Assembly (NCBI RefSeq): GCF_023734115.1
Contig: NZ_AP025737.1
Coordinates: forward strand, 496,001-560,000
Length of the DNA stretch: 64,000 nucleotides
From: Herbiconiux sp. L3-i23
GTDB taxonomy: Bacteria > Actinomycetota > Actinomycetes > Actinomycetales > Microbacteriaceae
Direction of reading: 5' to 3'
Shown piece by piece: positions 1 to 10,824 of this stretch. The position numbers and the translations under genes are program-made. Every line of letters starts with the position of its first letter. Positions within the stretch are counted from its first letter, which is position 1. The notes under the pieces are model-generated. The model was given only the letters and a program-made list of their open reading frames with translations, made no database searches and was not told where the DNA came from.

Positions 1-244
1 GGATCGACTCGGCGTTCTCGATGGGGCGGATGAGCGGCAGACCGCAGCCCTGCGCGAACGGCACGTCGGTGATTCCGCCGACCGCCGCGACGGCGAGGGC
101 GTTGCGGGTCACCTTCTCGATGGTCTGGTTGCCGACCACGGTCGTCACGCCGACCAGCTCGATCGCGGGGTCGCCGTGCGCGAGGAGCAGTGCGATGGCG
201 TCGTCGTGGCCGGGGTCGCAGTCGATCAGGATCTTCCGGGGCAT
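1..244 (-). CDS. Inosine-uridine nucleoside hydrolase family protein (C-terminus cut off by window edge)
   Basis: The reverse strand from the ATG at 244 encodes about 81 residues starting MPRKILIDCDPGHDDAIALL. The DCDPGHDDA segment is the Asp-rich N-terminal signature of inosine-uridine preferring nucleoside hydrolases, which bind a calcium ion through these aspartates and cleave the N-glycosidic bond of ribonucleosides. A VGVTTVVGNQ segment follows, also typical of the family. Only the N-terminal quarter is inside the window, so substrate preference cannot be judged. It is divergent from secA. Family assignment is firm; exact function is open. Confidence 0.88.
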   Translation of the reverse strand, partial: MPRKILIDCDPGHDDAIALLLAHGDPAIELVGVTTVVGNQTIEKVTRNALAVAAVGGITDVPFAQGCGLPLIRPIENAESI

Positions 245-383
245 CGCATCAGGTTAGGGGAGCGTGGAGGTGCCGTCCGCCTCGCGCTTACCGGTCGCTG
301 CTACGCTGAACGGCTGCACGACCTGTTCTCGTCGTGCCTGGGCGAGGCGGCGACGGCCGCTCGCGACTGAGGAGGATTTTCCT

Positions 384-3266
<2,883 letters not shown>

Positions 3267-3281
3267 CCCGTCCGTAGTTCC

Positions 3282-3316
3282 GACAGAGGGCCCGCGCAGT
3301 GCGCGGGCCCTCTGTC
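3282..3316. terminator. Strong GC-rich hairpin between convergent secA and Rv3235-like gene
   Basis: The arms 3282-3298 and 3300-3316 are perfect 17-base complements (GACAGAGGGCCCGCGCA on the left). The innermost pairs would open to form a loop. It lies 15 bases after the secA stop and 3 bases before the end of the convergent gene. There is no long T-tract, so a bidirectional terminator of the actinobacterial hairpin type is inferred. Confidence 0.75.
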
Positions 3317-3318
3317 GT

Positions 3319-3720
3319 TCACAGCACGTGGAGCGCGGTGGCGCGCCAGCGACGGTCGAGGCCTTCGAGCCGCATTGCGACCGCCCTCGACCGGTGCCGA
3401 CCGTGGATCACCACCGACGCCTCCACCACGCCGTCGCGCGGCGAATCGATGCGGACCGTGCCGATCGTGATCGACGGACGTGTCGCCACCGAGCCCTTCA
3501 CCGCGCGGGCTCGATTCGCGAGCACCACGCGCTTCAGCATGTGGCGGTACACGTTCTCGTCGACCCATCGACCGATCTGCTCGAGTTCGCGGACGCCGGC
3601 GAGGATCTCGACGGCGCTGCGACTGAGGTTCTCGACCAGCATCCGCGGGTCGGGCAGGTCGGACGACGACGTCGGCTGGGGCGCGAACTGCTCGTCGGAG
3701 GGAAGGGCGAGTCGGGGCAT
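3319..3720 (-). CDS. Rv3235 family protein
   Basis: 133 residues from the ATG at 3720. The recognisable core runs from about LVENLSRSAVEILAGVREL to the end, with an LEQIGRWVDENVYRHM helix and then a beta-rich C-terminal half. This matches the small Rv3235-like family that sits next to secA in many actinobacteria. Function is unknown. An in-frame start further upstream (to 3930) exists but would run over the divergent gene at 3917 and adds low-quality sequence, so the shorter start is preferred. No signal peptide or membrane segment is seen. Confidence 0.75.
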   Translation of the reverse strand: MPRLALPSDEQFAPQPTSSSDLPDPRMLVENLSRSAVEILAGVRELEQIGRWVDENVYRHMLKRVVLANRARAVKGSVATRPSITIGTVRIDSPRDGVVEASVVIHGRHRSRAVAMRLEGLDRRWRATALHVL

Positions 3721-3916
3721 GGGCTGGGCTTTCGGGCGAGTCGTGACCTCTCGCTGCGGGTACAGCGAGCCCGTGAGCCCATCCCCTGGCCTACCTCGTC
3801 GTCGAGGTTCTCGGGTGCGGACAGCAAACCAGCCTCGTCGCGCTCTGTCCAGTCCCGATCGCCGGCCTGTGGAGAACTCGGCCCCGCCGAGCGGCGGGGG
3901 AGTAACGTCCGCCCGC

Positions 3917-4492
3917 ATGCGCTGGGACACGCTCTTCGACGATCTGCAGGCTCAGCTCGAGCGTGAGGAGACCGCCGAGTCGGCCGCGGTCCGGGCCGAG
4001 GAGGAACGGCAGCGGCGGAGCCGACTGCGTCTCGGCGGCCGATTCGAGAGCCTCCTGCGCGATCGGACTCCGGTGCGGCTCCGGTTGTGCACGGGCGATC
4101 AGCTCGTCGGGGTGCTTCGGGGGCGCGGAGCGGACTGGGTGAGCGGCGAGCTCGACGGCTCGGCGCCATCGCTCACCTTCCTCGTGCCGCACGGCGCGAT
4201 CGCCTCCGTCGCGGTGGAGCCCTCGGCGGCGGTGCGCTCGTCGGCGGTCGGATCCCAGCCGAACGATGTGGCGGAGCGTTTCGTCTTCGCGCTCGTGTTG
4301 CGCGACCTCGCGCGTCGACGCGCCCCGGTCGAGATCGTCACGACCGCCGGCCGGTTCACGGGCACCATCGACCTCGTCGGCGCGGACCACCTCGACATCG
4401 CGGTGCACGACCGTGCCGTCGCCCGCCGCGGCGACGCGGTGACGAGCGTCGCGATCGTGCCGCTCGGCTCGATCGTCCTCGTCACCTGCTGA
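3917..4492 (+). CDS. Conserved hypothetical protein, LSm/Sm-like beta fold suspected
   Basis: 191 residues from the ATG at 3917 (MRWDTLFDDLQAQL). The N-terminal 45 residues are a charged, probably helical or coiled-coil segment rich in Glu and Arg. Two similar beta-rich stretches follow: TGDQLVGVLRGRGADWVSGE and, later, TTAGRFTGTIDLVGADHLDI. Both resemble small barrel motifs in which a turn is followed by a residue-specific strand pair, and each ends in a hydrophobic strand. I do not recognise a named family. It is a common neighbour of the Rv3235-like gene in Microbacteriaceae-type genomes. The doubled barrel reading is inference. Confidence 0.7.
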   Translation: MRWDTLFDDLQAQLEREETAESAAVRAEEERQRRSRLRLGGRFESLLRDRTPVRLRLCTGDQLVGVLRGRGADWVSGELDGSAPSLTFLVPHGAIASVAVEPSAAVRSSAVGSQPNDVAERFVFALVLRDLARRRAPVEIVTTAGRFTGTIDLVGADHLDIAVHDRAVARRGDAVTSVAIVPLGSIVLVTC

Positions 4493-4516
4493 CGTCGGGT
4501 ACGCGCCCGGGCCGAG

Positions 4517-4792
4517 TCAGAGGAAACGGTCGGCCGAGATCTCGGGGATGTCCGCGTAGTCGCCCTGGTTGAAGAGGGCCGCCCGTCGAGCCTCTTCGTA
4601 CTTGGCGGCGATGTACGACTCGAGGACCTCGCGCTCCACCCGCCAATGCCCGTTACCGCCGAGCTTGATGGCGGGGAGCTCACCGGAGCGCACGATGGCG
4701 TACGCCTGGCTGAGGGAGACGTTGAGGACGTCCGCCGTGTCGGCGAGGGTGAGGAATCGACCGATCGATCCGGGGGACGTCGTGTCGTTCAT
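4517..4792 (-). CDS. Small helix-turn-helix DNA-binding protein (MerR/excisionase type, BldC-like)
   Basis: 91 residues. The segment FLTLADTADVLNVSLSQAYA is the N-terminal helix-turn-helix of excisionase/MerR-type proteins, followed by the wing LPAIKLGGNGHWRVEREVLE and a helix ending in ISADRF. Proteins of this size and layout (BldC and relatives) act as small transcription regulators in actinobacteria. A GTG two codons upstream (4798) is an alternative start. I prefer the ATG at 4792 because a GATAAT-like -10 box (4801-4806) lies about 8 bases before it, so the message may be leaderless. It is divergent from the SAF-domain gene. Confidence 0.82.
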   Translation of the reverse strand: MNDTTSPGSIGRFLTLADTADVLNVSLSQAYAIVRSGELPAIKLGGNGHWRVEREVLESYIAAKYEEARRAALFNQGDYADIPEISADRFL

Positions 4793-4800
4793 AGACACCG

Positions 4801-4806
4801 ATTATC
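4801..4806 (-). promoter_or_regulatory. Putative -10 box (GATAAT) for the HTH gene
   Basis: On the reverse strand GATAAT is followed by 7 bases and then the TATG containing the preferred start codon at 4792. Transcription would start at or next to the ATG, giving a leaderless mRNA. No convincing -35 box was found. Confidence 0.4.
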
Positions 4807-4904
4807 CGCCGTCGCGACCCCTCGACGACAGCTGCTGTGGATAAGTCCCGACCTTCCGGCGCGGGCCGGGTGAGCATGGCGCGATGAGAACGGAAGGGGA
4901 CACC

Positions 4905-5528
4905 ATGGCGCGGTCCGGTCGTCTGCGACGGGTCCGGGTCGACAGCCGACTGATCATCGGCGCCACTCTCGTCATCGGCTCCGTCGTCGGGGTCGTCGCC
5001 CTCGTCGGCGCGCTCGACTCCTCGGTGCTCGTCTACTCGGCGACGCGCCCGCTCAGCGTCGGAGACCGCATCGGATCGGGCGATCTCGCGGTCGCCGACG
5101 TCCGGCTCGGCTCCCTCGAGAGCGGGTACGTGCGCGCCGAGGAGCTGCCGGCGGCGGGTTCGGTGGTGCTCCGCCCCGTCGACGCTGGCGAGCTGATCCC
5201 CTTGGCCTCGCTCGGCTCGCCCGACGGACTCGACGTCGCCGCGGTGGTCGTACAGACGGAGGCGGCCCTCCCGCGCGACGTGCGCCCCGGAGGCGTCGTC
5301 GACGTGTGGTCGGCGGCCGCCCTCGATCTCGGCGCCTACGGGCCGCCCAAGGTCCTCGCCCCCGACGCGACCGTAGTGCGCACGATCGAGGGGTCAGGTT
5401 CGGCGGTCGCCGCGGCGGTCGAACTCCTCGTCGCACGGGACGATCTCGCCGCTGTGCTCGCCGCCATCGCGAACGCTGACGCCGTCTCGCTCGTGCCCGA
5501 GGGAGTCGCGCTCGAGGAGTCGTCATGA
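4905..5528 (+). CDS. SAF-domain membrane-anchored protein (CpaB/RcpC-like)
   Basis: 207 residues. The N-terminus is basic (RLRRVRVDSR) and then carries one membrane helix, LIIGATLVIGSVVGVVALV. An SAF domain follows (SATRPLSVGDRIGSGDLAVA through AGSVVLRPVDAGELI), the module found in pilus assembly CpaB proteins. The rest is a beta-rich extracytoplasmic part. AAGGGGA at 4893-4900 supports the ATG at 4905 over the one at 4884. It overlaps the next gene, a CpaE-like ATPase, by 4 bases (ATGA). CpaB and CpaE work together in Flp pilus secretion, but no other tad gene is in the window, so a pilus role is only a suggestion. Confidence 0.8.
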   Translation: MARSGRLRRVRVDSRLIIGATLVIGSVVGVVALVGALDSSVLVYSATRPLSVGDRIGSGDLAVADVRLGSLESGYVRAEELPAAGSVVLRPVDAGELIPLASLGSPDGLDVAAVVVQTEAALPRDVRPGGVVDVWSAAALDLGAYGPPKVLAPDATVVRTIEGSGSAVAAAVELLVARDDLAAVLAAIANADAVSLVPEGVALEESS

Positions 5529-6748
5529 GGATCGTGTTCGCGCTCGCTCCCGACATCGAGGAGCGGCTGCTCGGCGCCGCCATCGCGCACCGGCACGAGA
5601 TCGTCGCCCGACCGGCCGGTGCCGCCGAGATCACCGCCGTCGTCACGAGCCTGCGGCCCGACGCGCTTCTCGTGAGCGCTCCGGCGCTGCGGCCGTCGAT
5701 CGTGGAGGCGGCCGACGAGCACACCGTCCGCCTGGTGGCGATCGCATCGACCGCAGCCGAGCGCGCGCACGCCGAAGACCTCGGCGCAGTCGACGTCGTC
5801 GATGCGATGAGCGGATGGGACGCCATCGAGTCGGTGCTGCTCGGCGGGCGGGGTGCGGAGCCAGCTCCGGTCGAACGCGGCGCGGGCCGTGTCGTCGCGG
5901 TGTGGGGGCCGACGGGTGCGCCCGGTCGCACAACGCTCGCGGTGGGGGTCGCCGCCGAGCTGGCCGCCACCGGCCGCCGTGTCCTGCTGATCGACGCCGA
6001 CACGCACGGCGCCGCCGTCGCCCCATCGCTCGGTCTGCTCGACGAGGCGTCGGGCATCGCCGCCGCATGCCGGCTGGCTGCGGCGGGCGGACTCGACCTC
6101 GCCGGCCTCGACCGGATCTCGACCGCCGTCCCCGTTCCCGCCGGTTCGCTGCGCGTGCTCACCGGCATCAGCAGACCCGCGCGGTGGCCCGAGCTGAGCG
6201 GCGACCGCGTGAGTGAGGTGATCCGGGCCGCGCGCCACTTCGCCGATGTCGTCGTCATCGACGCCGGCTTCAACCTCGAGCGCGATGAAGAGATCGTCAG
6301 CGACCTCTTCGCCCCGCACCGCAACGCGGCGACGCTCGCGTCCCTGACCGACGCCGATCACGTCGTCGCGGTGGGGGCCGCCGACCCGATCGGGCTGGCG
6401 CGGCTACTGCGCGAACATGCGGAGCTGCTCGAGGACATCGCCCCCACGAGCGTCTCGGTCGTCGTCAACAAGGTGAGGGCGGCAGCGATCGGGATCGATC
6501 ACCGGCGGCAGATCGTCGGCGCGCTGCAACGATTCGGGTCGATCGCCGACGCCCACCTCCTCCCGCTCGACCAGCGGGCGGTCGACGCCGCGCTCGCTGC
6601 GGGGCGCTCTGTGATCGACGTCGCACCCAAGTCCGCCATCCGCGTCGCCCTGTCGCGCTTCGTCGAGACCGAACTCCTTCCGGCACTGGCCGGGCGGAAC
6701 CCGCCGGTGCGCGCGGCGGCGCCGGTGAGTCGATTCGCCCCCGTCTGA
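5525..6748 (+). CDS. CpaE/MinD-like P-loop ATPase
   Basis: 407 residues. Residues 1-110 resemble a receiver-like pseudo-domain (MRIVFALAPDIEERL, LRPDALLVSAPAL), the usual N-terminus of CpaE proteins. From about residue 120 there is a MinD/ParA fold. Its deviant Walker A reads GPTGAPGRTTLA with Arg135 where the catalytic lysine normally is. VLLIDADTHGAAVAPSLGL is the Walker A-prime region, and VVIDAGF and VVVNKVR follow. The gene overlaps the SAF-domain gene by ATGA and so is co-translated. Such proteins localise pilus or division machinery. The missing lysine makes ordinary ATP hydrolysis uncertain, although GRTT variants recur in actinobacterial members. Confidence 0.8.
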   Translation: MRIVFALAPDIEERLLGAAIAHRHEIVARPAGAAEITAVVTSLRPDALLVSAPALRPSIVEAADEHTVRLVAIASTAAERAHAEDLGAVDVVDAMSGWDAIESVLLGGRGAEPAPVERGAGRVVAVWGPTGAPGRTTLAVGVAAELAATGRRVLLIDADTHGAAVAPSLGLLDEASGIAAACRLAAAGGLDLAGLDRISTAVPVPAGSLRVLTGISRPARWPELSGDRVSEVIRAARHFADVVVIDAGFNLERDEEIVSDLFAPHRNAATLASLTDADHVVAVGAADPIGLARLLREHAELLEDIAPTSVSVVVNKVRAAAIGIDHRRQIVGALQRFGSIADAHLLPLDQRAVDAALAAGRSVIDVAPKSAIRVALSRFVETELLPALAGRNPPVRAAAPVSRFAPV

Positions 6749-6808
6749 GCGGAGATGCGCTCCTAGGCGACGTACAACGGGACGAGGTCGAGGGAGCAGG
6801 ATAGAGCT

Positions 6809-7699
6809 GTGCCCACCACCGCGCTCGCCATTCTCAACCGTCCCTCTCTCGCCGCTCCGGCGCATCGCGAGGGGGCTCCCGACTTCGAGCTCGTCGACGT
6901 CGACGCGCCGCAGGTGCGGGTGCTCGACCTCGGCGTGACGCGTGGCGACGGCGTCTTCGAGACCATCAGCGTCGGAGACGGCCATCCTCAGGCGTTGGCC
7001 GCGCACATCCGCCGCTTCGCGAAGTCGGCGGCCGCTCTCGACATGCCGGAGCCCGACCCGGTCGTCTGGGAGGCCGCGGTGCGGGCCGCCGCCGACGCGC
7101 TCGACCCCGCGCACGAGACCTACGTGAAGACCGTCATGACCCGGGGCCTCGAGGGTGATGGCCGTCCGACCGGCTGGGCATACGCATCCCACGCTCCCGA
7201 CCACATGCGGGCGCGGACCGAGGGGATCCGCGTCGTGCGGCTCGACCGCGGATACCGTCACGACGTCGCGCAGACCTCGCCGTGGCTGCTCGCCGGCTCG
7301 AAGACACTGTCGTACGCCGTGAACCGGGCGGTGCTGCGCGAGGCGGCGAGGCGCGACGCCGACGACGTGGTGTTCGTCAGCAGCGACGGCTACCTGCTCG
7401 AGGGCTCGACGTCGAGCCTGCTGCTGCGCTTCGGCGACCGCCTGGTCACGCCGGGGCTCGACCTCGGCATCCTGCCCGGCACGACCCAGGGCGACCTTTT
7501 CGCCTTCGCCGAGACGCAGGGTCTCTCGACGGAGTACGCATTGCTCGGAGCCGACGAGCTCCTGGAAGCCGACGCCGCGTGGCTCGTCTCGAGCGTCCGC
7601 CACGCGGCCCCCATCCGCAGCGTCGACGGCATAGCCCGCCCGGTGGACAGCGACTTCAGCGCAGCGGTGAACAGCTACCTCATCTCCCGCACCGAGTAG
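6809..7699 (+). CDS. pabC: Class IV aminotransferase, probable aminodeoxychorismate lyase
   Basis: 296 residues from a GTG. PLP-dependent fold type IV: TRGDGVFETISV at the N-terminal domain, the PLP lysine K165 in GSKTLSYAVNR, and the LLEGSTSSLLL and LPGTTQG phosphate-binding loops. Fold type IV includes branched-chain and D-amino acid aminotransferases and 4-amino-4-deoxychorismate lyase (p-aminobenzoate and folate synthesis). The length and the GDGVFET motif fit the lyase best, but no other pab gene is nearby, so the symbol is tentative. TAGAGC stands 7 bases before the GTG and may be a poor -10 box of a leaderless message. Confidence 0.78.
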   Translation: MPTTALAILNRPSLAAPAHREGAPDFELVDVDAPQVRVLDLGVTRGDGVFETISVGDGHPQALAAHIRRFAKSAAALDMPEPDPVVWEAAVRAAADALDPAHETYVKTVMTRGLEGDGRPTGWAYASHAPDHMRARTEGIRVVRLDRGYRHDVAQTSPWLLAGSKTLSYAVNRAVLREAARRDADDVVFVSSDGYLLEGSTSSLLLRFGDRLVTPGLDLGILPGTTQGDLFAFAETQGLSTEYALLGADELLEADAAWLVSSVRHAAPIRSVDGIARPVDSDFSAAVNSYLISRTE

Positions 7700-7715
7700 G
7701 GCGTTCCGGGCGAAC

Positions 7716-7754
7716 GCGCACGTTTCGGCGGGCCCCATCTGCCGGAACGTGCGC
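7716..7754. repeat. Imperfect inverted repeat related to the 64-bp palindromic element
   Basis: Left arm GCGCACGTTTCGGC (7716-7729) pairs with GCCGGAACGTGCGC (7741-7754), with one G-T mismatch. It shares the CACGTTyCGGC core with the two elements that flank the CPBP gene and lies 16 bases after the aminotransferase stop, so it may also terminate transcription. Confidence 0.6.
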
Positions 7755-7778
7755 GCGCCCGTCACTCTCGCACCTCCT

Positions 7779-7843
7779 AGATCCGATATTGCGGGCATGA
7801 ACGCACGTTCCGGCGGGCCACCAAGCCCGGAACGTGCGTTCTC
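7779..7843 (+). repeat. Palindromic element copy 1 (left of CPBP gene)
   Basis: The unit begins AGATCCGATATTGCGGGCA and ends in a hairpin whose arms GAACGCACGTTCCGG (7799-7813) and its exact complement (7827-7841) are separated by 13 bases. The same unit occurs in reverse orientation at 8644-8710. Together they frame one gene. Confidence 0.85.
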
Positions 7844-7858
7844 GCGCGGTGCACGCCG

Positions 7859-8569
7859 TTACCGACCGAGCGCAGCCGCGACTGTCGGGATGAGGATGGG
7901 CGCGTTGATGCCGAGGTGCAGCACCATGCAGGCGACCAGGTTTCTGCGCCAGAGGTAGAGCACGTAGATCGCCAGCGTGCCGGTGCCGTTGTAGAGCAGC
8001 CATTGCGGGTCGAAGAAGATCAGATGCGGGGCGACAAAGATCGGGGCCGTCAGTGCGACGGCGATAACGCGGTGCCCCGTCAGCTCGGTGAGGCGCTCGA
8101 TCGGGTAGCCGCGGTAGAGGATCTCTTCGCAGACCGCCGCGCTGAGGATGAGCGCGATGACCTGGACCTCCGGCATGGCCGTGATCGTTGCCGTGCCCGG
8201 ATCGGCCGACGGGGGCCACAGAGTGCGCGCCAGCCAGGACCATCCCATGTGGCAGCCGAAGAGGATCAGTGCCCACTCGAGGTCCTTGCCCCTCGGCCGC
8301 ACCAGTCGGATCGATGAGAGCGGCCGCCGCTCGACGAGGAGCACATAAGCGAGCAGCGCTCCGGTCGCGATCAGATTCCAGACGATGGATGCGGCGGGTC
8401 CGGTGATCTCGAGCTCGAATCCCGCCATTCTCGTAGCGACGGGCAGCCACATCGCCGCGTAGGCGATCCCGAGGCCCAGCGCGATCATCGCGGCGGTCCT
8501 GACCGTCGGGCGTGAGTGCGCTGAAGCCTTCAGCGCATCGCGCTCGAGATCGCGAACTCCGTCGTCCAT
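7859..8569 (-). CDS. CPBP family intramembrane metalloprotease
   Basis: 236 residues, with several membrane helices starting at TAAMIALGLGIAYAAMWLPV. All three signature motifs of the CAAX-protease/bacteriocin-processing (Abi, CPBP) family are present: EEILYR (EExxxR), FVAPH (FxxxH) and HLGIN (HxxxN). These residues hold the active-site metal in the membrane. Substrates of bacterial CPBP proteins are mostly unknown; some process peptides or give bacteriocin immunity. The ATG at 8569 gives a product starting MDDGVRDLERDALK; longer in-frame starts run through the palindromic repeat. The gene is framed on both sides by inverted copies of one repeat and has unrelated neighbours, so it may be a recent insertion. 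Confidence 0.88.
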   Translation of the reverse strand: MDDGVRDLERDALKASAHSRPTVRTAAMIALGLGIAYAAMWLPVATRMAGFELEITGPAASIVWNLIATGALLAYVLLVERRPLSSIRLVRPRGKDLEWALILFGCHMGWSWLARTLWPPSADPGTATITAMPEVQVIALILSAAVCEEILYRGYPIERLTELTGHRVIAVALTAPIFVAPHLIFFDPQWLLYNGTGTLAIYVLYLWRRNLVACMVLHLGINAPILIPTVAAALGR

Positions 8570-8643
8570 GGTCGTTCCAACATAGGTCGAGCGGCCGGGC
8601 GAGGACAGCCGTGCAGGCGAGTCCGGACGCTGGACGCGGCGTC

Positions 8644-8710
8644 TGAGAACGCACGTTCCGGGCTTGTGCGTGCGCCGGAACGTGCGTCTGTGCCCGCAAT
8701 ATCGGATCTC
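8644..8710 (-). repeat. Palindromic element copy 2 (right of CPBP gene, inverted)
   Basis: Read on the reverse strand it repeats copy 1 at 7779-7843: GATCCGATATTGCGGGCA, then GACGCACGTTCCGGCG, a short variable loop, then AGCCCGGAACGTGCGTTCTC. Only the loop and a few bases differ. The two copies point in opposite directions, 865 bp apart. Confidence 0.85.
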
Positions 8711-8816
8711 GGTGGGTGGGGGAGTGCGTTGCGGCGGGTGGGGCCCGCCGATTCCCCGTGCAAGCGTGCCCGGTGGGCCCAGCACGCGCTCGCCCGGAAC
8801 GCCCGACACGGGTGCG

Positions 8817-8822
8817 TAGGGT
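8817..8822 (+). promoter_or_regulatory. Putative -10 box (TAGGGT) giving a leaderless pdtaS-like mRNA
   Basis: TAGGGT fits the actinobacterial TANNNT -10 consensus and ends 8 bases before the GTG start at 8830, so the first transcribed base would be the start codon. No Shine-Dalgarno sequence is present, which fits. Confidence 0.55.
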
Positions 8823-8829
8823 TGATGCC

Positions 8830-10323
8830 GTGCCTACGCTTTCCGAACTGGTGTCGTCGTCCGGCCGATCGAGTGCGCCCGACGCCGAGTGGCTGCACCT
8901 GCTCGCCGGTGACATGCAGCTGCTCGCCGACCTCGCCTTCGCCGACATCGTGCTCTGGGCTCCGGCCGACGACTCCTCGTTCATCGCCGTCGCGCACAAC
9001 CGGCCGTCCAGCTCGGCGACGCTGTTCTACCGCGACTTCGTCGGCCAGCGCATCAAGAGCGAATGGCGAGCCCTCGCCACCGAAGCGTTCGAGACGGCGA
9101 AGATCGTCGACTCCAACGCCCCCGACTGGTTCGAAGAGACCCCGACCCGCGTGCGGGCGGTGCCCGTGCAGCGGCGGATCTCGCCGAGCGGTCGCGAGGT
9201 CACCAACGTCCCCATCGCGGTGCTCACCCGGCACACGAACCTCAGCGAGACGCGCACTCCCAGCCGTCAGGAACTGACCTTCAACGACTGCGCCGACGAA
9301 CTGTTCCAGATGATCGCCGCCGGCGACTTCCCCGACCTCGGCGCCCCGACGGGACGCCGCCGCGGCGCACCGCGCGCCTCCGACGGTCTCATCCGCCTCG
9401 ACGTCGACGGCATCACCACCTTCGCGAGCCCCAACGCCCTGTCGGCCTTCAACCGTATGGGCTTCACCGGCGAGCTCGAAGGCGAGTCGCTCGCCGAAGT
9501 CACCGCCGAACTCGTCGCCGCCCAGCATCAGGTCGACGAATCGCTGCCCCTCGTCGTCACCGGCCGGGCGCCCTGGCGCACCGACATCGAGGCCCGAGGG
9601 GTCACCGTGTCGCTGCGCGCGATCCCGCTGCGGGAGCGGGGGGAGCGCACCGGTGCGATCGTGCTGAGCCGCGACGTCACCGAACAGCGCCACCAGGAGC
9701 AGGAGCTCATCACCAAGGATGCGACGATCCGCGAGATCCACCACCGGGTGAAGAACAACCTGCAGACCGTGGCATCGCTGCTGCGCATCCAGGCGCGCCG
9801 TTCGCGCACCGACGAGGCGCGCGACTCGCTGATCCAGGCCATGCGCCGCGTCTCCGCGATCGCGGTCGTGCACGACACCCTTTCCGAGGGGCTCAACCAG
9901 AACGTCGACTTCGACGAGGTCTTCGAGCGCGTGCTCCTGCTCGTCGCCGAGGTCGCCTCCTCCGCCGGCACCCGCGTGCACCCGAAGAAGGTCGGCACCT
10001 TCGGGGAGCTGCCGAGCGAATACGCGACCCCGCTCGCCCTCGCCCTCACCGAGCTCGTCACGAACGCCGTCGAGCACGGACTCGCCGGCCGCGAGGGCAC
10101 GGTCGAGATCGTCGCCTCACGCAGCAGCGACCGCCTCACCGTCCAGGTCCGCGACAACGGAACCGGCCTACCCGAAGGCAAGGTCGGCTCCGGTCTCGGC
10201 ACGCAGATCGTGCGCACCCTCATCCAGGGGGAGTTGGGCGGCGTGATCGATTGGCACACGCTCGTGGGTCGCGGCACCGAAGTGACGATCGACATCCCGA
10301 TGCGCTGGATCGAGGCGTCCTAG
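8830..10323 (+). CDS. pdtaS: Cytosolic sensor histidine kinase, PdtaS-like
   Basis: 497 residues without membrane segments. The N-terminal part (to about residue 180) looks like a GAF-type sensor, followed by a PAS-like stretch around TTFASPNALSAFNRMGF. The phosphoacceptor box REIHHRVKNNLQTVASLLR is the HisKA_2 type. The HATPase domain has N, G1 (DNGTGLPEG) and G2 (GSGLGTQIV) boxes. This order matches PdtaS, the kinase that pairs with the ANTAR-type antiterminator PdtaR. No PdtaR gene is in the window. The neighbouring whiB1-like gene and a small membrane protein repeat the arrangement seen around Rv3220c-Rv3217c of Mycobacterium tuberculosis. Confidence 0.88.
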   Translation: MPTLSELVSSSGRSSAPDAEWLHLLAGDMQLLADLAFADIVLWAPADDSSFIAVAHNRPSSSATLFYRDFVGQRIKSEWRALATEAFETAKIVDSNAPDWFEETPTRVRAVPVQRRISPSGREVTNVPIAVLTRHTNLSETRTPSRQELTFNDCADELFQMIAAGDFPDLGAPTGRRRGAPRASDGLIRLDVDGITTFASPNALSAFNRMGFTGELEGESLAEVTAELVAAQHQVDESLPLVVTGRAPWRTDIEARGVTVSLRAIPLRERGERTGAIVLSRDVTEQRHQEQELITKDATIREIHHRVKNNLQTVASLLRIQARRSRTDEARDSLIQAMRRVSAIAVVHDTLSEGLNQNVDFDEVFERVLLLVAEVASSAGTRVHPKKVGTFGELPSEYATPLALALTELVTNAVEHGLAGREGTVEIVASRSSDRLTVQVRDNGTGLPEGKVGSGLGTQIVRTLIQGELGGVIDWHTLVGRGTEVTIDIPMRWIEAS

Positions 10324-10381
10324 TCGGACGGCGGGGTCCGCAGTCGCGCGAAAGAAAAGGCGTCGCGGACGACGCGAAGGG

Positions 10382-10630
10382 TCAGGAGGCGCGGCGCGCG
10401 CGGGCGGCGCGACGCTTGAGCGCGCGACGCTCGTCTTCACTGAGTCCGCCCCAGACGCCGTAGTCCTGGCTGGTCTCGAGGGCGTACTGCAGGCAGGTCT
10501 CGGTCACGGTGCAGCGACCGCAGACGGTCTTGGCCTTGTCGATCTGGTCGACGGCGGGTCCGGTGTTCCCGACGGGGAAGAAGAGCTCGGGGTCGGCGGT
10601 GAGGCAGGCAGACTTGTCACGCCAATCCAT
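10382..10630 (-). CDS. whiB1: WhiB-family transcription factor, WhiB1 type
   Basis: 82 residues from the ATG at 10630, preceded by AAAGGAG. Four cysteines at C9, C37, C40 and C46 are spaced exactly as in the [4Fe-4S]-binding WhiB proteins, and the G58-V-W-G-G turn and a basic tail (KRRAARARR) follow. WhiB1 binds the primary sigma factor and is an NO-sensitive regulator, essential in mycobacteria. Position next to pdtaS and spacing of cysteines support WhiB1 over other WhiBs. It is transcribed away from the following membrane gene, with about 195 bp between the two starts. Confidence 0.93.
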   Translation of the reverse strand: MDWRDKSACLTADPELFFPVGNTGPAVDQIDKAKTVCGRCTVTETCLQYALETSQDYGVWGGLSEDERRALKRRAARARRAS

Positions 10631-10824
10631 GCGTGTGCTCCTTTTGTGTTGCGTGTGGTGCAGGCCTCGATGAGGCACTTGAGGTGAAGATCGCGGCGAA
10701 GATGTCGGTGGCGGAAGAACCGCGAGAACCGAGCCGCCCACCTCGCTGTAGGCACCAGAAAACGACCTCAAGTATGGTTGCATAGCGCCAACGATTGATC
10801 AATAGCCTTGTATGGGGTCTTGCT

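Noticed and set aside
4884-4904. An upstream ATG start for the SAF-domain protein
   Set aside because: The ATG at 4905 has the better ribosome-binding site (AAGGGGA) and starts just before the basic, helix-leading N-terminus.
10794-10803. ATTGATCAAT palindrome between whiB1 and the membrane gene as an operator
   Set aside because: Ten bases is too short to be convincing, and no second copy or matching regulator is seen.
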